Below, one piece after another: positions 7,632-16,487 of a stretch of 64,000 nt of DNA. How positions within the stretch are numbered: the first letter of the stretch is position 1; each line of letters opens with the position of its first letter. The notes under the pieces were generated by a model. It saw nothing but the letters and a program-made list of their open reading frames with translations. It was not told the origin of the DNA and searched no databases. Origin of the DNA: CAYULW01 sp964445815 (GTDB lineage Bacteria > Bacteroidota > Bacteroidia > Flavobacteriales_E > Vicingaceae). Made by a program: the position numbers and the translations under genes. The stretch covers positions 62,001 through 126,000 of the forward strand of contig CAYULW010000006.1 in the NCBI GenBank assembly GCA_964445815.1, in the 5' to 3' direction.

Positions 7632-10106
7632 TTAGCTTTTTCTTTTAAAAACATACCACCATGGTTTTTCTTTATGTTCATTGTCGTCATAATATCCGTA
7701 ACCATATCCGTAACCGTAGCCATATCCATATCCGTAGCCATATCCGTAGCCATATCCATATCCATATCCGTAGCCATATCCTCTTTTTTTAGAGTCCACA
7801 CCATTTAGAACAACAGAAAGCTTAGTAATATTATTTTCGTTGATCAACCGATCAACGTTCTGAACAAAGTTCTTTTTTGAATATTCCGAACGGAAAATAT
7901 AAATGGGGAAATCTGCCTTTTTTATCACGGCAATTCCATCGGTTACAAGTCCAACCGGGGGATTATCAATGATGATCAAATCATAGGTTTCTTTCAATAT
8001 GCTGATGATTTCATCAAGTTTGCCGTTGATGATTAATTCACTTGGATTGGGAGGAACAGGACCTGCTGTTATAAAGTCTAAGTTCTCTTGTTTGGAATGA
8101 TTAATACACCTTTCTAATTCATCTTTTCCTATAAGAAGAGTACTCATTCCTCTAGTATTTTCTACATCGAAACCCAAATGTATTTTTGGTTTCCGCATGT
8201 CTAAGTCAAGTATAATTACCTTTTTACCGCTAAATGCAATAATACCACCCAGATTAATAGCAATAAACGTTTTTCCCTCTCCGGAAACCGTTGAAGTCAC
8301 TGCCATTAACTTAGAGCCCTTTGAAGCTGTAATGAACTCAAGATTTGTTCTTATGGATCGAAAGGATTCGGCGATAAGAGACTTAGGGTTTTGGTTAACG
8401 ATGAGTTGGGATAAGGGCATGTCTTTTTTATACTTCGGTACGATGCCCAATACACTTACATTTGATCTTGAATATTTAATGATCTCATTAATAGAGGTGA
8501 TCTGATTATGAATAAGGTATTTTAAAGTGACAATTATTAAGCTCAACAATAAGCCGCCAATTATAAATCCGATAAAGACCAGTTTTTTGTTTGGAGAGTC
8601 TTGAAAAATAGGTAAGGTAGGCTCTTGAAGTTCTTCTACATCAGAGACAAAACCTTCTTGAGATATTGAGTATTCAGTCTTTTTCTCAATAAGCAAGGTG
8701 TAAAACTTCTCATTGATATCAAAATCTCTTTTTAGCTTTAAAAGTTCAGTTTCCTGTTCTGGGACATCAATGAATTCATTTTCAAGTTCTTTGATTTTAT
8801 TTTTTATTGCATGGTACCTGTTATTCAGCCTATTACTTAAAGAACTAATGCTTTCAATGATTAAGTTTTTTTGTATATCAATCTGAAAATTGATCTCTTT
8901 CATTTGATCGCTTCCATCTTTACTTGAAAACTTCATTCCTTGCTTTTCGATCAAAAGGTCATTGAGTCTATTGATAAGCTCTTCTAAACTGCCTTCATAG
9001 TTTGATGCAATTAAGATGGGAATTAGCTTATAGACATCTATGGAGTTTTCTTTATCTATTTCTTTTCTTATCTGATCTAAGAGTTTAATTTGAAATTCTA
9101 ACTCGACCAGACTTTCATCTAATTGACTTAATCTTTCAATCATTAGTATGGAGTAGTCCTCTATCTCTGGAATAAAATTCTCTCTCTTAAACTCCTGTAT
9201 GGCCCTTTCTGATACTTTCTGTTTTGTATAAACATTCTCAATTTGTGTATTTAAGAATTGAAGAATTTGCTTTGAACTTTGTTTCTTTCTTTCAACATTG
9301 TATTTATCAAACTCATCTACATACGCTTGGACAACGTCCTTTGCTTTTCTTCGATTTATACTACTGAATTTTAGTGAAATCGTATTTGCATTTGGATTGA
9401 TTATGCTTACCTCAAGATTTGCTTTAAACTCCGAAACAATATTCGAGAGATTGTTAATGGTAAAAAAATACGATATGGGTTTTACCGAGGTGGTTTCGGA
9501 GTTTATAACCTTATAATTGTTGATGCTAATTATAAAATGAGCAAAAGGAAGTTTAACTAGCTGTCCAAAAATGACTTCAGTTTCTTTAGAAATTCCATTA
9601 TTCGTATAAATAATTCTGCCACTCGACTCTGAATCAAAAACAAGATCAACCCTAATCGTGCTAAGTAAGCTGTCTTTCCATATTAGATCTACCGAAAAGG
9701 GTGACGAACTGTATATTTCATTTGTTAAAAATTGCCCCTGTGTATAGTAGCCAATTTCTAATGGCAAGCTTTTAACTACTTTTTCACTAATTATACTTGA
9801 AGTAAGTAACTCAATTTCTGCAGATATATCATTTGTTTCATTATAATCAGTTACATTTAAAACCTCATTTGCCTTGTTTGATTTTATAATTTGAATTGTT
9901 GCATTTGAACTATAAATAGGTGCCGTATAGCGAATGTATAGGAAAGCTGAAATAATGAAGATACTAATAGTCAGTAAAACATAAAGACTATTCTTTTTGA
10001 GGATATAAATAAATAATCCAACATCAAACTCGTTGTTGAAATTAGCCAATCGTTCTTTATAACGATTAAACTGCTCTATTTCATTATTTTCAATCTGATT
10101 ATGCAA
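7632..10106 (-). CDS. Wzc-like polysaccharide copolymerase/tyrosine autokinase with Gly-Tyr tail
   Basis: The 824-residue protein has the Wzz/Wzc architecture. TM1 is at about 35-56, followed by a periplasmic domain with long coiled coil (about 250-470), and TM2 at about 510-533. The cytoplasmic BY-kinase has Walker A SGEGKT (about 605), Walker A' ILDLDMRKP and Walker B IIIDNPP. It should regulate chain length and export of a surface polysaccharide with the adjacent Wza-like lipoprotein, cycling between tyrosine-phosphorylated and dephosphorylated states. The C-terminal tyrosine cluster is extreme: residues 776-806 are fifteen Gly-Tyr pairs plus one Tyr. The start is TTG; no ATG lies near and the next Met is far inside the domain. 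The cognate-type phosphatase family occurs at 51631. Confidence 0.93.
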   Translation of the reverse strand: MHNQIENNEIEQFNRYKERLANFNNEFDVGLFIYILKKNSLYVLLTISIFIISAFLYIRYTAPIYSSNATIQIIKSNKANEVLNVTDYNETNDISAEIELLTSSIISEKVVKSLPLEIGYYTQGQFLTNEIYSSSPFSVDLIWKDSLLSTIRVDLVFDSESSGRIIYTNNGISKETEVIFGQLVKLPFAHFIISINNYKVINSETTSVKPISYFFTINNLSNIVSEFKANLEVSIINPNANTISLKFSSINRRKAKDVVQAYVDEFDKYNVERKKQSSKQILQFLNTQIENVYTKQKVSERAIQEFKRENFIPEIEDYSILMIERLSQLDESLVELEFQIKLLDQIRKEIDKENSIDVYKLIPILIASNYEGSLEELINRLNDLLIEKQGMKFSSKDGSDQMKEINFQIDIQKNLIIESISSLSNRLNNRYHAIKNKIKELENEFIDVPEQETELLKLKRDFDINEKFYTLLIEKKTEYSISQEGFVSDVEELQEPTLPIFQDSPNKKLVFIGFIIGGLLLSLIIVTLKYLIHNQITSINEIIKYSRSNVSVLGIVPKYKKDMPLSQLIVNQNPKSLIAESFRSIRTNLEFITASKGSKLMAVTSTVSGEGKTFIAINLGGIIAFSGKKVIILDLDMRKPKIHLGFDVENTRGMSTLLIGKDELERCINHSKQENLDFITAGPVPPNPSELIINGKLDEIISILKETYDLIIIDNPPVGLVTDGIAVIKKADFPIYIFRSEYSKKNFVQNVDRLINENNITKLSVVLNGVDSKKRGYGYGYGYGYGYGYGYGYGYGYGYGYGYGYYDDNEHKEKPWWYVFKRKS
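7689..7781 (-). repeat. In-frame (GGN-TAN) hexanucleotide array coding the Gly-Tyr tail
   Basis: Fifteen consecutive six-base units (plus-strand pattern NCC/NTA) plus one extra Tyr codon encode the Gly-Tyr tail of the Wzc-like kinase. Units differ only at wobble positions (tcc/acc/gcc and ata/gta), and several adjacent pairs are identical, forming 12-base repeats. Gain or loss of a unit keeps the frame and changes only tyrosine number, so strand slippage could tune the tail without inactivating the kinase. The tract is direct sequence observation; slippage is inference. Confidence 0.9.
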
Positions 10107-10116
10107 AGCTTTTTGA

Positions 10117-10881
10117 TTACTCTAAACGATTAATCACAAATATGAGTGTCAGTGCACTTGTTATAAGGCTTAAGACAGGAGCAATTTCAGAAATAACTTG
10201 ACGTCTAGTAACTCCAACGGGTTCAACGTAGATAATGTCATTTGCTTGTAAAATGATATCTGCTTGAGCAAGTCCTTCTATTGTAGATAAATCGATAAGG
10301 TATACTTCCGGATTTTTAAGATTTCCACGAATTAGCTTAACTCTTTTTGCTCTTCCTGTTTCTCTTATTCCCCCTGCTTGCGCTAAAGCTTCTATAAGAG
10401 TTACATTGTTGTTAGCTAAAGTAATGACTCTGCCATTTCCACCATTTCCCGGAAAGATGGTCACTCTTCTATTTGAAACGTCCAATAGAACAAAAGGATC
10501 AATATATGTTTCCTCGTACTTCTCTTCTAGAAAAAATTCAGCTTCTCTAAGCGTCTTCCCTGCTAACTCTACCCGCCCTATAATTGGGAGATTAACTTTG
10601 CCATCATATTCTACAAGATAACTTAATCCCACATTTAAATTTTGTATCTGTGTATTGTTCTGCTTAGTTATATCAATGAGTTCAAATCCATTGTTTGTAA
10701 ATAATCTAAAACTGATGACATCATTAGGTGCAATCTTATATTCTAATAGGGCGCTATCTGAAGGAGTATCATATTTGTACCCTTTTGGGGTTTTAAACAT
10801 AATACTCGGATTTAAGGGGGCACAGGAGCTTAAGTATACTGCAACTATGATAAGGCCTATTAAATGCTTTAAACTTTTCAC
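10117..10881 (-). CDS. Wza-like polysaccharide export lipoprotein (Poly_export/SLBB)
   Basis: The 254-residue protein has a lipoprotein signal with lipobox LSSC (Cys20) and a Poly_export domain (IAPNDVISFRLF, then YLVEYDGKVNLPIIGRVELAGKTLREAE). A SLBB-type segment follows (NNNVTLIEALAQAGGI), and a C-terminal hydrophobic helix (about 232-250) suggests an outer-membrane-spanning alpha-helix like that of Wza. It would form the outer-membrane pore partner of the Wzc-like kinase, whose gene starts 10 bp downstream. The start codon is GTG. A TAnnTTTG box lies 19 nt upstream (10901-10908), making this the likely first gene of the export operon. Confidence 0.92.
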   Translation of the reverse strand: MKSLKHLIGLIIVAVYLSSCAPLNPSIMFKTPKGYKYDTPSDSALLEYKIAPNDVISFRLFTNNGFELIDITKQNNTQIQNLNVGLSYLVEYDGKVNLPIIGRVELAGKTLREAEFFLEEKYEETYIDPFVLLDVSNRRVTIFPGNGGNGRVITLANNNVTLIEALAQAGGIRETGRAKRVKLIRGNLKNPEVYLIDLSTIEGLAQADIILQANDIIYVEPVGVTRRQVISEIAPVLSLITSALTLIFVINRLE

Positions 10882-10900
10882 TATCTTTTTCTTAAGGCTA

Positions 10901-10908
10901 CAAATCTA
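10901..10908 (-). promoter_or_regulatory. Putative -7 box (TAGATTTG) of the Wza/Wzc operon
   Basis: Minus-strand TAGATTTG matches the Bacteroidota -7 consensus TAnnTTTG and lies 19 nt before the GTG start of the export lipoprotein gene. No convincing TTTG -33 element is seen at the expected spacing, so the call rests on the -7 match and position. Confidence 0.4.
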
Positions 10909-10934
10909 TTAATAAAAGGGGGAAAACTCGTATA

Positions 10935-12125
10935 TTAAGATTGGAGTAGTTCTTCATAAAGACGAGACATGTCTTTAACCAATCGGTTGTAATGAAATTT
11001 TTGACTTACATGATCCCAGCCGTTACTTCCCATTGATTTTCTGAGCTCAGTATTATCTACAAGTTTTAATAATGACTTTGTAAACTCTAATTCGTTGTTA
11101 TTTTCTACCAAAAAAGCGGTTTCATTAGGTATTACAATATTACTTATACCACCTACTTTAGTAGAGACAATCGGTTTTTTTGAGGCTTGAGCCTCAATCA
11201 AACTGACCGGAGTTCCTTCATTTAAGGAACTTAAAGCAATAATATCCATTCCTGCATTCACTTGATCTACTTCTTTGATCCACGATGTAAAATGTACTGT
11301 GGCCTTCTTTTCAGGTGTAAAGTCTCCATTGAGATAACTTAGGCCGAGTTGCCCTGTATATTGTTTTAGCTCTTCTCTCTGACAGCCATCACCAACAATA
11401 AATGCCCTCACTTTCTTATCTGTTAGTTCGGTTACATTTTTGATGGCTTTAATGAATAGTTTATGGTTTTTTATTGGTACCAGACGTCCAACTATACCAA
11501 TAGCGATTTCATCACTACTAATATTATAAGACTGTCTAAATTTTTGTCTCTTTAACTCCTGATCCTCCTGAAACTTTTTAAGATCAAAACCCAATGGAAT
11601 AACAGATACTTTATTTGCAGTGCAGATGCGATACTTTTTTGTTAATTCCAGTTTTTGTCGTGGGCTAATGGCAATTATTCGATCTGTCTTTAGAGCCAAA
11701 GCTCGCTCTATGTTTTTATAGACATTGGTTTTTAATTTTCCGAAATAAGAATGAAAAACGTGTCCGTGAAAGGTATGTACCATTTTGGCTTTTCCATATG
11801 CAATTCCGGCAGAACGCCCTATTGCTCCTGCTTTTGAAGCATGGGTATGGATGATGTCAGGTTTAAACCGATTTATAATGTGTTTGATTTTTTGATATGC
11901 AGCACGATCATTCTTTAGCCCAATATCTCTCTGCATTTCATCAATTAGAACGGGCTGTATACCTAATTCATCCAATATAAATTTTGAACTTTCTTCAGAT
12001 TCTTGCTCTTTGCCTCCAATAAGTAGTGTATCATAGGAGTCTTCCATGTACTTTGTTAGGAGGGCTGCATTGAACGTAGGGCCTCCTAGGTTAAACCTAT
12101 TTATTATCCTTAGTACTCTGGGCAT
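10935..12125 (-). CDS. GT4-family glycosyltransferase
   Basis: The 396-residue GT-B enzyme has the N-terminal glycine-rich acceptor loop (INRFNLGGPTFNAALL), a mid-domain HTHASKAGAIGR segment with TFHGHVFHSYF, and a nucleotide-binding C-terminal half with VGRLVPIKNHKLFI. The family E-x7-E signature appears as NEGTPVSLIEA. It should transfer a hexose or related sugar from an activated donor to a growing lipid-linked glycan on the cytoplasmic face. It sits between the amidotransferase (asnB-like) gene and the Wza-like gene on the same strand, consistent with assembly of the same polysaccharide. Donor and acceptor cannot be deduced. Confidence 0.92.
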   Translation of the reverse strand: MPRVLRIINRFNLGGPTFNAALLTKYMEDSYDTLLIGGKEQESEESSKFILDELGIQPVLIDEMQRDIGLKNDRAAYQKIKHIINRFKPDIIHTHASKAGAIGRSAGIAYGKAKMVHTFHGHVFHSYFGKLKTNVYKNIERALALKTDRIIAISPRQKLELTKKYRICTANKVSVIPLGFDLKKFQEDQELKRQKFRQSYNISSDEIAIGIVGRLVPIKNHKLFIKAIKNVTELTDKKVRAFIVGDGCQREELKQYTGQLGLSYLNGDFTPEKKATVHFTSWIKEVDQVNAGMDIIALSSLNEGTPVSLIEAQASKKPIVSTKVGGISNIVIPNETAFLVENNNELEFTKSLLKLVDNTELRKSMGSNGWDHVSQKFHYNRLVKDMSRLYEELLQS

Positions 12126-12167
12126 GAAGTTGTTTTATCTATTGATGGTAAGAGTTTGTCGATAAAA

Positions 12168-14060
12168 TTAATCAATTTGGCGTTTATACCACGAATTAAA
12201 GACAATTAATGCCCACATGTTTGCCGGAGAATCTTCGGGAGACGATGAGTTCACTTTTGTCCATAAATTCTTTACGTATGTTGGATTAAAAAGGTTTTGT
12301 TCTCGAATAAAATCTTCCGCTATGATTTCTTTTTCTATATATGACTTAAGCTCTTTAGTAAACCATTTATGCAAAGGGACTTCAAATCCCTTTTTGGGCC
12401 TATTGTATAATACATCGGGAAGCAATTCTCTACTCGCATCTTGAAGTAATTTCTTTTTCATTTTACGATCAATCTTATAATGCGCCGGTAGATTAAATGC
12501 AAATCTGACCAATTCATGATCCAAAAACGGAGTCCTTACTTCCAAACTGTTCCTCATAGACATCAAATCAACCTTTCTTAACATATCACTGGTTAATACT
12601 AAATTGACATCAGTTAGAAGAACATCATTAAAGTCGGAACTAGTAAGGTAGCTTAAGGTATTTGCTTTTCTACTAACATAGGTTTTTGACGGGAATTCTT
12701 TTAATAGAAGATTCTTAGCTTCTGCCTCATTCATTAAGCTGGCCCATGACCAATAACGTTCTTTAATCCCTAGTTTTGAGCCTTTTGAATATTTATTGAA
12801 TTTTCTAATAAGATTTCCAAGTTGTGAGTTTCTCGATTTTGGTAAAGCATCCCAAAGCGGGTGAAGAGATTTTACTAGGGTATTTTTAACCCCTTTTTGG
12901 CGAACTAAAAATTCTGCCATATGTTTATGATATCCAGAGAATAATTCATCAGCTCCATCACCTGATAATGCTACTTTGACGTGACTTGCTGTATATTTTG
13001 ATAATAAATTAACAGCCAAAGCAGAAGAGTCAGCAAAAGGTTCATCGATGTATTCAAGAGTTTCATATAAGCTTTCGAGTAAGTCTTGATTCTTAAGTTT
13101 GAAAACATGATGGTTTGTCATGTATTTTTTAGAGACCTCAAGAGCATATTTGGTTTCATCAAAAAACGGCTCATCCTTATATCCAATCGAGAAGGTATTA
13201 AGATGTTTAACTTTTCTGGATGCAAGTGCAGTGATTAATGAAGAATCTATGCCCCCACTGAGAAAAGTACCAAGTGGGACATCTGAAACCAACCTTTTTT
13301 CAACGGATTGATCAAGCAGACTTATTACCCTTTTCTGAGCTGCGTCATAACTAAGATTGGTATAACTATGCCCTTCTGTTCCATAATTCAACTGAAAAAA
13401 TGGAATTTTTTGAATTTTGTTTGCTCTATCAATCTTTAAATAATGTCCGGGGGATAACTTCTTTATTTCAGTATAAATGGAATGAGGCTCAGGAATATAA
13501 TTGAGTTGAAAGTACGTGTAAACAGAGGCCATATCCATTGTTTTCTCAATACCAAATACCGTTATGGCTTTCATTTCCGAGGCAAAGATAAATTGCCTTT
13601 GATCATTGAAATAAAGAAGAGGTTTAATGCCAAACCGGTCACGTGCAAGTATTGTCTCTTCATTTTTAATGTCATAAATGGCTAGGGCAAAGAATCCATT
13701 TAATTTATTGAGAAAAGACGTGCCGTATTTTTTATAACATTCTAATAAGACTTCAGTATCACCCGTTGTTTGAAATGTAATTCCTTCGCTTTCGAGTTCT
13801 TCCTTTAGCTCTTTATAATTGTATATCTCACCGTTAAATACCATGACAAACTCCCTATTTCTATCAAAAAATGGCTGATTAGACTTTGAACTGGTATCAA
13901 GTATTGAAAGTCTGGCATGCCCTAGAGAAGCCTTAGGAAAGTGTTTTACATCTTGGTAGTCTGGTCCTCTGTTATTTAGTTTTTGTGTAGCAAAATGAAT
14001 GTATGATTTAACATCTTCATTTATACCATTGGGGTTCAAGTATCCAACAATGCCACACAT
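12168..14060 (-). CDS. asnB: Asparagine synthase (glutamine-hydrolysing) family amidotransferase
   Basis: The 630-residue protein has the class II glutaminase start MCGIVGY (Cys2 nucleophile after Met removal), NRGPD, FNGEIYNY and TGDTEVLLE. The ATP-pyrophosphatase domain follows with the PP-loop SGGIDSSL (about residue 266), ALSGDGADELFSGY and VRTPFLDHELVRF. It amidates a carboxylate using glutamine and ATP. Free asparagine is one product possibility. However, homologues of this length inside O-antigen and capsule clusters (WbpS type) amidate uronic acids, and this window encodes several uronic-acid pathways (45403, 48280). Downstream, 42 bp away, is a GT4 gene; upstream, 9 bp away, a DUF423 gene. 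Family certain; substrate inferred. Confidence 0.9.
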   Translation of the reverse strand: MCGIVGYLNPNGINEDVKSYIHFATQKLNNRGPDYQDVKHFPKASLGHARLSILDTSSKSNQPFFDRNREFVMVFNGEIYNYKELKEELESEGITFQTTGDTEVLLECYKKYGTSFLNKLNGFFALAIYDIKNEETILARDRFGIKPLLYFNDQRQFIFASEMKAITVFGIEKTMDMASVYTYFQLNYIPEPHSIYTEIKKLSPGHYLKIDRANKIQKIPFFQLNYGTEGHSYTNLSYDAAQKRVISLLDQSVEKRLVSDVPLGTFLSGGIDSSLITALASRKVKHLNTFSIGYKDEPFFDETKYALEVSKKYMTNHHVFKLKNQDLLESLYETLEYIDEPFADSSALAVNLLSKYTASHVKVALSGDGADELFSGYHKHMAEFLVRQKGVKNTLVKSLHPLWDALPKSRNSQLGNLIRKFNKYSKGSKLGIKERYWSWASLMNEAEAKNLLLKEFPSKTYVSRKANTLSYLTSSDFNDVLLTDVNLVLTSDMLRKVDLMSMRNSLEVRTPFLDHELVRFAFNLPAHYKIDRKMKKKLLQDASRELLPDVLYNRPKKGFEVPLHKWFTKELKSYIEKEIIAEDFIREQNLFNPTYVKNLWTKVNSSSPEDSPANMWALIVFNSWYKRQID

Positions 14061-14069
14061 GTTTAATCC

Positions 14070-14444
14070 CTAATCATTTTTTAAAAATCGAAAAACCAAT
14101 ATACTCCATGAGAGAATTAAAATTGACCCCCCAATAGGTGTAATGGGGCCTAATATAACAACCGGAATGCCAATCATTTCTTTTACACTAAGTAAATAAA
14201 TACTCACTGAAAACAAAATTGTACCGATAATCATTAACTTAATTACTAAGTTGAATTGAACTTTATTTTGAAAACCAAGTATAAGTAAGACTATCGCATG
14301 AAACATTTGATACCGAACTCCGGTTTCGAAAGCATTCAATTGCTTTGACTCAATAAGTGTTTCTAAAGCATGAGCTCCAAATGCTCCTAATATAACAGAA
14401 CTTAAACCTAAAACACTACCCCAGATTAAAGCTCTTTTTTCCAT
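14070..14444 (-). CDS. DUF423 (YgdD-like) small membrane protein
   Basis: The 124-residue protein has four predicted transmembrane helices and the family hallmarks GLSSVILGAFGAHAL near the N-terminus, YQMFHAIVLLILG in the middle and PITPIGGSILILSW at the end. DUF423 proteins are conserved inner-membrane proteins of unknown function. The ATG opens with MEKRALIWGS, fitting homologue length. It lies 9 bp upstream of the amidotransferase gene and may be the first gene of that transcript. It is divergent from the saccharopine-dehydrogenase-like gene, with 87 bp between them. Confidence 0.85.
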   Translation of the reverse strand: MEKRALIWGSVLGLSSVILGAFGAHALETLIESKQLNAFETGVRYQMFHAIVLLILGFQNKVQFNLVIKLMIIGTILFSVSIYLLSVKEMIGIPVVILGPITPIGGSILILSWSILVFRFLKND

Positions 14445-14531
14445 CTGATAAAATTAAGATGGAATATTTTTATGAGAAATCTTTTGATAAACTTTCCATT
14501 CAATTAATTTGGCAATCTTTCTTTTGAATTT

Positions 14532-15893
14532 ATGCATAACATATTATTAATCGGTTCAGGTAAATCAACCTATAGCTTAGTCAAGTATTTGAAATCTTAT
14601 GCTGAAAAGAATTCGGGGATACTTACAGTCATTGATAAAGATCCTGTAGGTCTTCATTCCCTTTTTGCAGTTTCAGACTGTTTTAAGATCGAAGCAATAG
14701 ATATCTTGAATGACGAAATGCGTGAAAGAATAATTGAGGCTAGTGATATAGTTGTTTCTATGTTACCTGCTCGAATGCATACAGTAGTCGCTCAATCATG
14801 TATCAAGCATAAGAAAAATATGATAACCGCTTCATACATATCAGATGAGTTAAAAGCCCTTGAACAAGATGTTCTTGATGCAGGGATTACTATTGTCAAT
14901 GAAGTTGGAGTGGATCCTGGTATAGATCATATGTCTGGAAAGAAGATTATAGACGAAATTGTCTCGGCCGGAGGAAACTTGGAAGGATTTGAGACATTTA
15001 CCGGTGGTTTGGTTGCTCCTGAGTCTGATGATAATCCTTGGAATTATAAATTTACTTGGAATCCAAGAAATGTGGTTGTTGCAGGGCAGGGGGGAGCTGT
15101 TAAATTTATTCAGGAAGGAACTTATAAATACATTCCTTATCATAAGCTATTTAGGAGAACAGAATTAATTGAGGTTGATGGATATGGCAAGTTTGAAGGA
15201 TATGCAAATAGAGATAGTCTGAAGTATCGATCTGTTTATGGCTTGAATGACATTAAGACAATGTATAGGGGAACCTTAAGACGACCGGGCTTTTGCAGAG
15301 CATGGAATTTGTTTATTCAACTGGGAGCAACTGATGATAGTTATATCATCCCTGACTCAGAGAGCTTAACTCATCGTGAGTTTATTAACCTTTTCTTGCC
15401 TTATAACCCTTATGACTCTGTAGAACTGAAATTTCGTCATTACTTGCGTCTTGCGCATGATGAAATAGAGCTATTCGAAAAGTTCAGATGGCTGGACTTG
15501 TTTGAAGATATTCCTCTTGGAATTAAGAACGCGACTCCGGCAATGGCACTACAAAAAATATTAGAACGCAAATGGACTTTAGACGATAATGATAAGGACA
15601 TGATTGTCATGTGGCATAAGTTTAACTATTATGACCAAGAGGGCAGAAATAAAGAGATGCATTCTTCTATGGTTATTAAAGGAAAAAGTAAGCATGAGAC
15701 AGCAATGGCGATTACGGTTGGATTACCTACAGCCATTACTACTAAGCTTATTTTGGAAGGAGAGATTAAGAAACCTGGACTGCATATTCCAATTCAAAGA
15801 GAGCTGTATAATCCTATACTTGAAGAGCTTGAAGAAAATGGAGTCGTTTTTAATGAAAAAGAGTTCAGTGGATTATCTGACCTTAAGGTCTAA
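14532..15893 (+). CDS. Saccharopine dehydrogenase-family oxidoreductase
   Basis: The 453-residue protein has an N-terminal NAD(P)-binding Rossmann fold (LLIGSGKSTYSLVKYL, with a charged turn VIDKDP) and the family segment NEVGVDPGIDHMSG, where the substrate-binding domain begins. This is followed by a FETFTGGLVAPESDDNPWNYKFTW stretch typical of the C-terminal domain. It most resembles the saccharopine dehydrogenase (glutamate-forming) half of lysine degradation or synthesis, which converts saccharopine to aminoadipate semialdehyde and glutamate. A related carboxynorspermidine-type reaction cannot be excluded. Its end overlaps the convergent FAH gene by 21 bp. Confidence 0.85.
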   Translation: MHNILLIGSGKSTYSLVKYLKSYAEKNSGILTVIDKDPVGLHSLFAVSDCFKIEAIDILNDEMRERIIEASDIVVSMLPARMHTVVAQSCIKHKKNMITASYISDELKALEQDVLDAGITIVNEVGVDPGIDHMSGKKIIDEIVSAGGNLEGFETFTGGLVAPESDDNPWNYKFTWNPRNVVVAGQGGAVKFIQEGTYKYIPYHKLFRRTELIEVDGYGKFEGYANRDSLKYRSVYGLNDIKTMYRGTLRRPGFCRAWNLFIQLGATDDSYIIPDSESLTHREFINLFLPYNPYDSVELKFRHYLRLAHDEIELFEKFRWLDLFEDIPLGIKNATPAMALQKILERKWTLDDNDKDMIVMWHKFNYYDQEGRNKEMHSSMVIKGKSKHETAMAITVGLPTAITTKLILEGEIKKPGLHIPIQRELYNPILEELEENGVVFNEKEFSGLSDLKV

Positions 15894-16487
15894 AACCTTT
15901 TGCTTTTCTATGAAACCTTCAATATGATCCCCAATTAAGACTTGACCAACCCCCTTTGGTGTGCCGGTAAAGATGAGATCTCCAATTTTTAGAGTGAATA
16001 GTTTAGAACACTCCTCTATTATTGAGTCCACTGAGAAAAGCATATCTTTTGTATTTCCTTTTTGTCTTGTAATCCCATTTATTTTTAACTCGAAATTGAT
16101 ACCATCTTGCAGATTGAGCTGATCTCCAAGGGGTATGAAAGAACCAGTTGGGGCAGAATAGTCAAATGCCTTCGCTCTTTCCCAAGGAAGTCCTTTTGAT
16201 TTTAAGTCTGATTGAATGTCTCTTGCAGTAAAATCTATACCAAGCGTAAGCTCGGAGTAATACTTTTTTGCAAACTTCGCTTGAATGTTTTTACCTAATC
16301 TTGATATTCGAATAACAACTTCAGCCTCAAAGTGAAGTTCTTTAGTAAAGTCCGGGTAGATAAAAGGGTGTTTCTTTGGAAGTAATGCAGTATCGGGCTT
16401 TAGGAAAATCACAGGTTGCTTAGGTACTGGATTAGACAGTTCTTTGGCATGATCTGCATAATTTCTGCCAATACAAATGATCTTCAT
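15873..16487 (-). CDS. Fumarylacetoacetate hydrolase (FAH) family protein
   Basis: The compact 204-residue FAH-fold enzyme has the motifs GRNYADHAKE, a metal-ligand segment LHFEAEVVIRI, LGIDFTARDIQ, GLPWERAKAFDYSAPTG and the terminal GDLIFTGTPKGVG. Single-domain members of this length include acylpyruvate hydrolases and oxaloacetate decarboxylases (FAHD1-like), acting on C-C bonds next to keto groups with Mg2+. The substrate is not evident here. Its ATG overlaps the stop of the exonuclease gene by one base (TAATG), so the two are coupled. Convergent overlap of 21 bp with the saccharopine-dehydrogenase-like gene. Confidence 0.9.
   Translation of the reverse strand: MKIICIGRNYADHAKELSNPVPKQPVIFLKPDTALLPKKHPFIYPDFTKELHFEAEVVIRISRLGKNIQAKFAKKYYSELTLGIDFTARDIQSDLKSKGLPWERAKAFDYSAPTGSFIPLGDQLNLQDGINFELKINGITRQKGNTKDMLFSVDSIIEECSKLFTLKIGDLIFTGTPKGVGQVLIGDHIEGFIEKQKVLDLKVR

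Noticed and set aside
7689..7781. Short direct repeats that might look like a CRISPR array
   Set aside because: Units are six bases without spacers and encode Gly-Tyr in frame at the end of a kinase gene.
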